Of a stretch of DNA of 64,000 bases, positions 34,445-41,693 are shown in pieces. Numbering within the stretch: position 1 is the stretch's first letter; every line of letters begins with the position of its first letter. The notes below the pieces were generated by a model that ran no database searches, was not told the DNA's origin, and saw only the letters and a list, made by a program, of their open reading frames with translations. A program made the position numbers and the translations under genes. Source of the stretch: CAZMVU01 sp964569295 (GTDB lineage: Bacteria; Hydrogenedentota; Hydrogenedentia; Hydrogenedentales; JAGMZX01). The stretch is taken from contig CAZMVU010000001.1 in NCBI GenBank assembly GCA_964569295.1, forward strand, positions 124,001 through 188,000, written 5' to 3'.

Positions 34445-35749
34445 ATGAGTCATTCGGTCAATCGAAGGCAGTTTCTGGGTGCCGCCGCGGGCACGGCGGC
34501 TTTCGGCGTGTTGGGTGCGGGCAAGGCCAACGCACAGCCGGACTCGGTCCGCGTGGGGATTATTGGAACGGGGAACCGGGGCACGGCGCTCCTGCGCATC
34601 CTGCTCAAGATGGACGGCGTGCAGGTACCGGCCATCTGCGACATCGACACCAAGGTGGTGGAGCGCGCGGTGGGGCTCATCAGCGAGGCCGGCCAGCCCG
34701 CGCCGAAAACCTACACCCGCGACGAGCACCACTACAAGGACCTATGCACCCGCGACGATCTCGATGCGGTCATCGTCGCAACCCCGTGGCAGTGGCACGC
34801 ACCCATGGCCGTCGACGCGATGAAGGCCGGCAAGTATGCCGGGGTCGAAGTGCCCGCAGCGATTACCGTGGACGAGTGTTGGCAGCTCGTCGACACCTCG
34901 GAGGAGACCGGCGTGCCCTGCATGATGCTCGAGAACTGGAGCTTCCGGCGCGACAACCTCGCCGTGCTGAACATGGTGCGCGAGGGGCTCTTCGGTGAGA
35001 TCATGCACACCCAGGGCTGCTATGGCCATGATTGCCGCCATTGGTTCTTCAGCAGCGACGGATCGAACCGCTGGCCCGGCGGCTTCATGGCAAAACGCAA
35101 TTGCGACCAGTATCCCACGCACGGCGAGGGACCGATCCTTTCATGGATGGACATCAACTGCGGCGATGCGTTCGATTACGTCACCAGCACCGCCACAGCG
35201 CAGCGCGGTATCCACGCCTGGTTCAAGGAAAATCTCGGCCCCGACCACCCGAAGGCACAGGAAGATTGGCCCCAGGGCGATATGGTCCATACTATCGTGC
35301 GCACGAAGCAGGGCAAGAGCATCGCCATCGTCGGGGACATGCAGCTCCCCCGCCCCTACGACAACCGCTGGCTCCTGCAAGGGACCGGCGGCATCTACAG
35401 CCACGAGCACGACGCCGTGTTCATCGCCGGCCGGAGTCCAAAGGACCACGAGTGGGAACCCTTCCCGCCGTACATCGATGAGTTCGACCACGTCTGGTGG
35501 CGCACCATGGGTGAGAAGGCCATGGCAGCCGGCCACGGCGGCACGGACTACATCGAGTTGAAACTTTTCCTCGACGCGGTGCGTCACAAGACACAGCCGC
35601 CTATTGACGTGTACGACTCGGCCACCATGAGCAGTATTGTGGGCTTGTCCGAGGCGTCGATTGCGAAGGGCAGCGCCCCGGTGGACTGTCCCGATTTCAC
35701 ACGCGGCAAGTGGCAGACGCGAAAGCCGGCCTTCGGCTTACAGGCTTGA
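34445..35749 (+). CDS. Tat-exported GH109-like oxidoreductase (Gfo/Idh/MocA fold)
   Basis: A 434-residue protein with a Tat signal (NRRQFLGAAAGTAAFGVLGA). It has the NAD-binding VRVGIIGTGNRGTALLR. The central and C-terminal segments match GH109 glycosidases rather than generic dehydrogenases: ATPWQWHAPMAVDAMKAGKY, VEVPAAITVDECWQLVDTSE, CMMLENWSFRRDNLAVLNMV, LFGEIMHTQGCYGH, and QYPTHGEGPILSWMDIN. The GHGGTDYIELKLFLDAVRH end also fits. GH109 members remove alpha-linked N-acetylgalactosamine by an NAD-dependent elimination mechanism. A strong AGGAGT precedes the ATG. The export signal suggests action on glycans in the periplasm. Confidence 0.88.
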   Translation: MSHSVNRRQFLGAAAGTAAFGVLGAGKANAQPDSVRVGIIGTGNRGTALLRILLKMDGVQVPAICDIDTKVVERAVGLISEAGQPAPKTYTRDEHHYKDLCTRDDLDAVIVATPWQWHAPMAVDAMKAGKYAGVEVPAAITVDECWQLVDTSEETGVPCMMLENWSFRRDNLAVLNMVREGLFGEIMHTQGCYGHDCRHWFFSSDGSNRWPGGFMAKRNCDQYPTHGEGPILSWMDINCGDAFDYVTSTATAQRGIHAWFKENLGPDHPKAQEDWPQGDMVHTIVRTKQGKSIAIVGDMQLPRPYDNRWLLQGTGGIYSHEHDAVFIAGRSPKDHEWEPFPPYIDEFDHVWWRTMGEKAMAAGHGGTDYIELKLFLDAVRHKTQPPIDVYDSATMSSIVGLSEASIAKGSAPVDCPDFTRGKWQTRKPAFGLQA

Positions 35750-35771
35750 AGCCAGCGGAGAAAAGAAGTTC

Positions 35772-36830
35772 ATGGAAGAGCATAAATCGGGCCGTGGCTT
35801 CTTCAAGCGCATGGTATTGGGCTGCGGTGTGTTGGTTTTGCTGGCGCCGCTCCTGTTTGTGCTGACGGCATGCGTACTGGCGTTGTTCAATGGCCGCGTG
35901 GGCGCGCCCACCGACTACAGCGCCAGCCGCTTACTCGAGGAACCGCCACCGTCTCTCAGCGAACCGCTCACGCTCAAGATTGTCACCTACAACATCGCCA
36001 GCGCGTATGGGTTTACCACGAACCGCCCCGAGCGGATGCGCGCCATCGCCGACGTGCTCACCAAACTCGACCCGGACATCGTTGGGTTTCAGGAAGCCTT
36101 TGTCAAAAATGATCGTGCGCTGCTCCTGGATGAATTGAGCGGGTCGCGCTTGCAGCATTTTGTCCAGTTTCCGAGCGGAACCGTGGGCAACGGCCTGCTC
36201 ATCGCGAGCGCCTGGCCCATTGTCGAGCACTACTTCCACCGTTTTGAACAAAGCAACCCCTGGTACAAACTCTGGGAAGGCGATTGGTGGGCCGGCAAGG
36301 GCGTGGGGCTTGCGCGCATCGAGCTTCCCGGCGGCGCCGTTGTCGATGTCTATAACACCCACGCCCAGGCGGGCCGCCGGCACCCCACAGGCTACCGCGA
36401 AGTGCGTACCTCGCAAATGCAGGGCCTCAGCCGCTTTGTGGCGGAAACTGCCACCGGCAGCGGTCCGGCTTTTGTCGTGGGCGATTTTAACACGAAACCG
36501 GACCGGGACGACCTGCAATTGGCTATCAACAGGCTGAACCTCGAACGAGTCATGAGTATCGATTCCGGCATTGACCATATCTTTGCGGTGTCAAACCCGC
36601 AGTACCGGTTCGAAGTGCTCGATACCCAGGTGATCAAGGGCAAGGTGCAAGGGTCAAAGGGCCATGTTTTCCTCGCGCGGCCGCCCACATTGAAGGAAGC
36701 GCGCAGCATCTACTTTGGCCCCGGCGAAATGACCATCCTCAGCGACCACTCGGGTTTCATGTCTACCGTGCGCATTGTACCCCAAGGCGCCGGCCCGAAG
36801 GCCCCCCAAGCGCTCCACGCAGAAAACTGA
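35772..36830 (+). CDS. Membrane-anchored endonuclease/exonuclease/phosphatase-family protein
   Basis: A 352-residue protein. MEEHKSGRGFFKRMVLGCGV starts it, then an N-terminal membrane helix (LVLLAPLLFVLTACVLALF). The EEP domain follows: LKIVTYNIASAYG (metal-binding Asn), IVGFQEAFV (Glu), VYNTHAQAG (His-adjacent), FVVGDFNTKPD (Asp/Asn) and the terminal LSDHSGFMSTVRI (Asp-His). This order fits the neutral sphingomyelinase/ISC1-type or phosphoinositide phosphatase branch. Because it is anchored with the catalytic domain probably outside, a lipid or nucleotide phosphodiester is plausible. It starts 22 bases after the GH109-like gene, so may be in the same transcript. Confidence 0.8.
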   Translation: MEEHKSGRGFFKRMVLGCGVLVLLAPLLFVLTACVLALFNGRVGAPTDYSASRLLEEPPPSLSEPLTLKIVTYNIASAYGFTTNRPERMRAIADVLTKLDPDIVGFQEAFVKNDRALLLDELSGSRLQHFVQFPSGTVGNGLLIASAWPIVEHYFHRFEQSNPWYKLWEGDWWAGKGVGLARIELPGGAVVDVYNTHAQAGRRHPTGYREVRTSQMQGLSRFVAETATGSGPAFVVGDFNTKPDRDDLQLAINRLNLERVMSIDSGIDHIFAVSNPQYRFEVLDTQVIKGKVQGSKGHVFLARPPTLKEARSIYFGPGEMTILSDHSGFMSTVRIVPQGAGPKAPQALHAEN

Positions 36831-37132
36831 CACACGACCAGCACTCCGGCCAGAAACGAACGCTGGGCGTGGCCGTGCCCTTTGCCGCGCTGAAATGCCG
36901 GCTTTCACGCGCAAAGCGGGGACCGAGACCAAGCGGGGGCTGCAAGCGCCGGGCTGGCTGGCTGCCTGGTCATGGGGCCGATATGTATGCGGTCGCTCTC
37001 CCTGCCAATGCGCATATCACCGCACCTGCCGTTCCCCGATACTGCTTGATTTCGTGTTGCCTGAGTTGTTAGCGTAACCTGTGTTTTCGCAGAAATCGAA
37101 TCCACGTCGAATGTCACAATGGAGAGCTTACA
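36831..37132. other. Non-coding gap
   Basis: About 300 bases between the EEP-family gene and the membrane protein gene. No ribosome-site-preceded ORF, repeat or RNA gene was seen. Promoter elements for the rightward gene are probably near its 3' end but none is clear. Confidence 0.4.
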
Positions 37133-37786
37133 ATGACAGAATCTAATCCCCGCGTAGCATTGCCGGTCGGCGAGCTGCTCGGTAAGGCATGGGCGATTTT
37201 CTCAGGCAACGTGGCGCCTTTTCTGGGCGGCGTGGTCATTACGGGGATCATCGTGGCGCTGGGTAACCAACTCTTGTACATCGTCGGTTCTCTGCTCGCG
37301 GGACCCTTGGCGCTCGGCCTCTACAAGATGGCCCTCGACGCACTGCGCGGGCGCACCCCCATCCTCAGCGACCTCTTCGTTGCGTTTCAGGACCCCAACC
37401 TGTTCATTATGGCGCTGCTCGTCAATGTGCTGGTGTCGCTCTTCTCCCTGATCGGCTTTATCTTGTTGATCGTGCCCGGTATTCTGGTGGCGGCCTTGTA
37501 TCTGCCGACGTTCTGCGTGCTCGTGGACGACAAGTCCGACTTCTGGACCGCCATGGAAACCTCGCGCAAAATGGTGATGGACAATTTCGGCGCGTGGGTT
37601 ATCTTCACCCTTGCCCTCATCGGGGTAAATCTGGTCGGCTTCCTGCTACTCATCGTGGGCCTACTGGTGACCATGCCGGTCTCAATAATCGCTGTGGCCG
37701 AGGCCTACCGCCGCCAGCGCGGCGACACCGTGACCGTGGCTGCGCAAGGCGTGGACACAGCGCCGCCGCCCCCGCCTGGGGAGTGA
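37133..37786 (+). CDS. Integral membrane protein of unknown function
   Basis: A 217-residue protein with several hydrophobic helices (for example LFIMALLVNVLVSLFSLIGF, ILLIVPGILVAALYL and AWVIFTLALIGVNLVGFLLL) separated by short polar loops, and a Pro-rich tail (DTAPPPPPGE). The helix layout, with DDKSDFWTAMETSRKMVMDN in a loop, resembles DUF975/glycerophosphodiesterase-membrane-domain type proteins. No catalytic residues are evident. The ATG follows TACA with GGAGAG about eight bases upstream. It is convergent with the sialidase-like gene. Confidence 0.75.
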   Translation: MTESNPRVALPVGELLGKAWAIFSGNVAPFLGGVVITGIIVALGNQLLYIVGSLLAGPLALGLYKMALDALRGRTPILSDLFVAFQDPNLFIMALLVNVLVSLFSLIGFILLIVPGILVAALYLPTFCVLVDDKSDFWTAMETSRKMVMDNFGAWVIFTLALIGVNLVGFLLLIVGLLVTMPVSIIAVAEAYRRQRGDTVTVAAQGVDTAPPPPPGE

Positions 37787-37795
37787 TGTAGGGCA

Positions 37796-39127
37796 TTACT
37801 CCGGCGCATCGAGGTCCGCCAGCCAGGCCTCCGAGATGACTTTCCCGACGAGGAAGAACTTGCGGTCCGGGTGCCAAAGCACGAACGCACCGTTGCGCCG
37901 CGTGGTGCTCGGGTACACGCCGATGTCCGTGCGCGTGAGCGGGCCGATTCCGACACCGTCGTTGTCCATCAGTTCCTTCGATTCCGAGAACCAGATGGGC
38001 TGTTCGGCATCCGGGCGGTATTCACCCAGCGCGATAAACGCGGGCCGCCGGTTCTTGCCCGTCTCCTCGCGCTTCGATCCCTCGAAGTGGCCGTCGTTAT
38101 TGTGGTGCAGGAGCACATAGCGGCCTGTTTCATACTCGTAGATGGGGCAACAACACAGCGGTTCCTGAATCGGGAGTCCGTGGTCCTTGCGCAGGAGCGG
38201 CCGCGGATTGCACCAGCTTGCGCCGTCGTCGCCGCTGAGGCTGTACCAGATATACCCGGTCATGGTGCGCATGGTGCAGAAGAGGCGGCCGTCGGGCAGA
38301 TAGACCAGGCTCGGCTCCTGCGCAATGCTCAGGTCCGGGTTGTCGTAATGCGGGACCTGCAAGGCCGCATCCGGGTCCGACCAGGTGACCTCGATGTCCT
38401 CCGGCTCGGGATTCTCATCGATGTTCTCGAAGCGCATGAACTCGACCACCGACTCCGCGGCCGTCCACGAGTTGATGTGGGGCTCAGTGCGCACCGCCGG
38501 GCTCACCCAGCGCGTGAAGCCGGTGAACCACTTGCCATCGTGCGTGCGGATGGGCTTCTGCCACACGATCCAGTTGCTCGGGTACTTCTCATCCGGGTGA
38601 TCCCAAGGGCTGCGCTTCATAGGGATGGTCTGCGGCTCGGACCACGTGGCGCCGTTGTCGTCCGAGTAACAGGCGTCCATCGTGCCGGTGATCTGGTGGT
38701 GGTAATCGGCGATCCCCTGGTACTGGTTCCACACCACGTAGATGCGCCCCGACGTCGACACCATGGGGAAGCCCCAGCTCGCTTGCAGGCCTTTCTTCGG
38801 CTTCGTGGCGCCGACGATGCGCTTGGGCTCGGCCCAGGTCTCGCCGTCATCTTCCGATCGGGAGAACATGATCCGGTGGTCGCCCGCGCCCTCGTACGAG
38901 CTCTGGGTCCACACCGCCATGAGCGCGCCGTCCGGCCCATCGAACACCAGGAAATGTTCGTTCCCGGTGTCGAAGGTCGAGCCATCCACGCTGCCCGGCA
39001 CGTAGACCACGTAGTCCGGGGCAGTGCGCTGCAACTCACGCTGCAGGATGGTCTCGGTGGATTCCGCCTCTTGCGCCGCACCGGACACGGCAACGGCAAG
39101 CAACATCAGCCAGGATAACAAGCGCAT
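37796..39127 (-). CDS. Secreted sialidase-like (BNR/Asp-box) beta-propeller
   Basis: A 443-residue exported protein. From MRLLSWLMLLAVAVSGAAQE there is a signal peptide of about 19 residues. Asp-box repeats are visible: MFSRSEDDGETWAEP, CYSDDNGATWSEP and SLSGDDGASWCNP (S/x-x-D-x-G-x-T/S-W). That fits the six-bladed sialidase (GH33) fold. The catalytic Arg triad and Tyr/Glu pair cannot be assigned with confidence, so it may be a sialidase, a trans-glycosidase or a related propeller without that activity. GGGGAG lies about eight bases before the ATG. It belongs to the run of secreted glycan-handling proteins here. Confidence 0.8.
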   Translation of the reverse strand: MRLLSWLMLLAVAVSGAAQEAESTETILQRELQRTAPDYVVYVPGSVDGSTFDTGNEHFLVFDGPDGALMAVWTQSSYEGAGDHRIMFSRSEDDGETWAEPKRIVGATKPKKGLQASWGFPMVSTSGRIYVVWNQYQGIADYHHQITGTMDACYSDDNGATWSEPQTIPMKRSPWDHPDEKYPSNWIVWQKPIRTHDGKWFTGFTRWVSPAVRTEPHINSWTAAESVVEFMRFENIDENPEPEDIEVTWSDPDAALQVPHYDNPDLSIAQEPSLVYLPDGRLFCTMRTMTGYIWYSLSGDDGASWCNPRPLLRKDHGLPIQEPLCCCPIYEYETGRYVLLHHNNDGHFEGSKREETGKNRRPAFIALGEYRPDAEQPIWFSESKELMDNDGVGIGPLTRTDIGVYPSTTRRNGAFVLWHPDRKFFLVGKVISEAWLADLDAPE

Positions 39128-39335
39128 GGCACGAACTCCCCGGGTTGTGTGTCCGGGAACAGGGTAGACCAAGAAATGTCCGTGCGCAAGGGCAACGCCG
39201 CGTCAGTCACCGGACCGAAAGTCCCGCGGCGGAGAATTGCGTGACACGAATTGACACAGCGGCCATAACCGCAACCAAAGTGGAAGAGGCTTCGAGCCTC
39301 TTGGGTAGCTGTTTTGTGCCTTACACGCCGGAACG

Positions 39336-39361
39336 GCCCAAGAAAAACGTTTTTCTTGGGC
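39336..39361. terminator. Perfect 26-base palindrome, candidate bidirectional terminator
   Basis: The arm GCCCAAGAAAAAC is followed directly by its exact reverse complement. The A5/T5 tracts in the arms and the strong GC base could form a hairpin, though with no loop bases in the perfect form. It is in the gap between the sialidase-like and DUF1080 genes, both leftward, so it could end the DUF1080 transcript. No other feature explains it. Confidence 0.5.
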
Positions 39362-39469
39362 GGCGGCATTGGTTTTCATTGGGCGCGAAGCGCATTTGCG
39401 CCAACAAGGCCGCAAAACCCGCAACAGACCCAGCCCCCTCGCGGACACGTCCTGACAGGACCGTACCGT

Positions 39470-40474
39470 TTATCCTTCCTGCGGCACGATCCAGATATTG
39501 CGGAAGCGCACGTCGTTGCCGTGGTCCTGCAAATAGATAGGACCTTGCGGCCGTTCGCCGCCGCCCATACCGCCCGGGGTGCGATCGTCCAACGTGAGGT
39601 CATCATGGATCACGGTGCCGTTGTGTATCACCGTTATCCGGGCGTTCGCGGTTTTCTCGCCCTGGGCGTTGAACTGGGCCGCCTGAAAATCGATGTCGTA
39701 GGTCTGCCATTGCGCGGGTGGCAACGTTGCATTGACCGATGGCGGAGAGATCTTGTAAATCCCGCCGCAATGGTTCCATGCGGGCGGCAACCCGAAGCTG
39801 TCGAGCACCTGCAATTCATAGATGCCAGCCACGTAAACCCCGCTGTTGCCCCGCGCCTGGCCAATCGCATCGGGCATGAAGGGGGTGCGAAATTCAATGT
39901 GCATTTTTGCACTGCCGAATTCCTCGATCGTGCGCAGGCCGCTGCCGCATACCTGCATGGCGCTGTCTTCTGTAAGACACCACTTTTCCGGCTCGCGCTG
40001 CCATTGGTCCAGGTTCGTGCCGTCAAAGAGGACCATGCCGTCATCGGGACAGGGGGCCCCGAGGCTTGGCGGCGTGACTTCCGTATAATCCAGCGTAAAG
40101 GCAATCTGCCCGCCGCCCTGGCGAAAGTGGCCGGTGAACGTGCGGTCCTCGATCTTGCCGCGCACCGCGTACGTGCCGCCGAGAGCCGCCCCGAGGTCAA
40201 CATCGCCGGCAAACGCGGCGGCTTCCGCATCGCGCGGGCGCTCGCCTGTTACCGTGACCCGCACCGGATCGGAGTCACCGGCGGTTACGTAGAGCGCCGC
40301 CTGCCATCGGGTCTCGCCGCGCGCCATGACCTTTGCCTCAATAGCACGCGCCTGCCACGCTCCATCCTCGAATGCGCCCAGGTACAGGCCCATTACGTCG
40401 TCTTCACGCTTTTTCGCGGCAAAGACGGTTGTCATAAGCAATACGCACAACACAAAAACGCACCATCGCAACAT
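39470..40474 (-). CDS. Secreted DUF1080 (3-keto-disaccharide hydrolase-like) protein
   Basis: A 334-residue protein with signal peptide (MLRWCVFVLCVLLMTTVFAA). After an N-terminal domain (about 20-135) comes the DUF1080 jelly roll: GMVLFDGTNLDQWQ, MQVCGSGLRTIEEFGSAKMH, GNSGVYVAGIYELQVLDSFG, and TYDIDFQAAQFNAQGEKTA with RPQGPIYLQDHGNDVRFRNIWI at the end. The GNSGxYxxxxYExQVLDS motif is the family hallmark. Such proteins often accompany Gfo/Idh/MocA oxidoreductases and TIM-barrel isomerases in oxidative disaccharide breakdown, which fits the other genes in this window. Export suggests an extracytoplasmic substrate. Confidence 0.9.
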   Translation of the reverse strand: MLRWCVFVLCVLLMTTVFAAKKREDDVMGLYLGAFEDGAWQARAIEAKVMARGETRWQAALYVTAGDSDPVRVTVTGERPRDAEAAAFAGDVDLGAALGGTYAVRGKIEDRTFTGHFRQGGGQIAFTLDYTEVTPPSLGAPCPDDGMVLFDGTNLDQWQREPEKWCLTEDSAMQVCGSGLRTIEEFGSAKMHIEFRTPFMPDAIGQARGNSGVYVAGIYELQVLDSFGLPPAWNHCGGIYKISPPSVNATLPPAQWQTYDIDFQAAQFNAQGEKTANARITVIHNGTVIHDDLTLDDRTPGGMGGGERPQGPIYLQDHGNDVRFRNIWIVPQEG

Positions 40475-40627
40475 GGTTCTTCCCTTTCCAATTGCCGAGG
40501 TTATGAGGTTGGACGATTACGAACAGCCGTTACTTTAGCACACACGCACGCTCCAAAGGGAAGGTGCGCAGCCACGGCACAACACGCGGTTCAACAGCGA
40601 TTACCGTCTCCGCTACAATACGCCACA

Positions 40628-41452
40628 ATGGCCAACGAAATTACCATAACCTATGCCGAGGTGCCGCTCACCGTACCGGCGGGCACCACCCTCTACGCCC
40701 TGCGCAACGCCCGCAAGCCCAACGCCGATGTGCTCGTTTACAACGGCGCACCCGCGCACGAAGATGTGCTGCTGCACGAGGGCGATGCGGTCGTGTGTAT
40801 TCGCCGCGGCGAAACGCCGGACAGTGAAACACTCGAGGCGCTGATGGCTGCCCGGCACACGCCCGGGGTCCATGTGACGCTCAAGCGGGCCTGCGTGGGC
40901 ATTGCGGGCGCAGGAGGTCTCGGGAGTGCGGTGGCCATTGCACTCGCGCGCATCGGTGTGGGGCGGCTTGTGTTCGCCGACTACGACGTGGTTGAACCGA
41001 GCAACCTGAACCGCCAGCAGTTCTTCGTCGACCAGATCGGCGCACTCAAGGTGCATGCCCTTGCCGAGAACCTCGCACGCATCAACCCTTACGTACGGCT
41101 CGAGGGACACGCGGTGCGCCTCACACCCGAGAATGTACCGGCGATTTTCGCCAATGTCGACGTCATGGTCGAGGCCTTTGACGCCGCGGATCAGAAGGCC
41201 ATGCTCGTCGAGTCTTTCCGGTGTGCACGGCCCGAAGTACCCCTTGTGCTGGCGACGGGCCTCGCGGGCCACCGCCCGGCCAACACGGTCGTCACGCGCA
41301 AGGCCGGGCGCAACCTCGTGGTCATCGGTGACAGCGCCACCGCCGCCGCGCCGGGCACCGGCCTTATGGCGCCACGCGTCGGCGTCGCCGCGCACCATCA
41401 GGCGAACGCCGTGCTGCGCCTCCTCCTCGGAGAAGACCCCGCCGAAGCGTGA
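40628..41452 (+). CDS. thiF: ThiF-family adenylyltransferase with a ThiS-like N-terminus
   Basis: A 274-residue protein. Residues 1-65 (NEITITYAEVPLTVPAGTTL, DVLVYNGAPAHEDVLLHEGD) have a ubiquitin-like ThiS/MoaD appearance but lack the Gly-Gly end. From about 80 the E1-like domain begins: VGIAGAGGLGSAVAIALARI (nucleotide binding) and ADYDVVEPSNLNRQQFFVDQIG. ThiF adenylates the C-terminus of ThiS in thiazole synthesis. The C-terminal Zn-binding CxxC pairs of E. coli ThiF are absent. The fused ThiS-like part may regulate rather than carry sulfur. No other thi genes are in the window. Confidence 0.8.
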   Translation: MANEITITYAEVPLTVPAGTTLYALRNARKPNADVLVYNGAPAHEDVLLHEGDAVVCIRRGETPDSETLEALMAARHTPGVHVTLKRACVGIAGAGGLGSAVAIALARIGVGRLVFADYDVVEPSNLNRQQFFVDQIGALKVHALAENLARINPYVRLEGHAVRLTPENVPAIFANVDVMVEAFDAADQKAMLVESFRCARPEVPLVLATGLAGHRPANTVVTRKAGRNLVVIGDSATAAAPGTGLMAPRVGVAAHHQANAVLRLLLGEDPAEA

Positions 41453-41693
41453 AGGCGCCGATCGCAATACCGCCCCTGACATGGGCTTCGCCCACAACCC
41501 ACGGCGCAGAGATCCCGGGACGGCGAACGCCTGCCCACCGGCTTGTCCTCCGTAGCGCCTTGGCGAAGGGGGAGGCGTCTTCGCGAAGGTGGGACCCCGC
41601 GAGCCGCATTTCTTGAACTCGCACGAGGCAGGTGCGACTATAGCCACTTCACATGTTGCGTAAACACGCTCCAATGGCCGGAGGGGAAAAGTC

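Noticed and set aside
39314..41452. Plus-strand ORF of 712 codons
   Set aside because: Only its last part (from 40628) is real, as thiF; the front is antisense to the DUF1080 gene and has no ribosome site.
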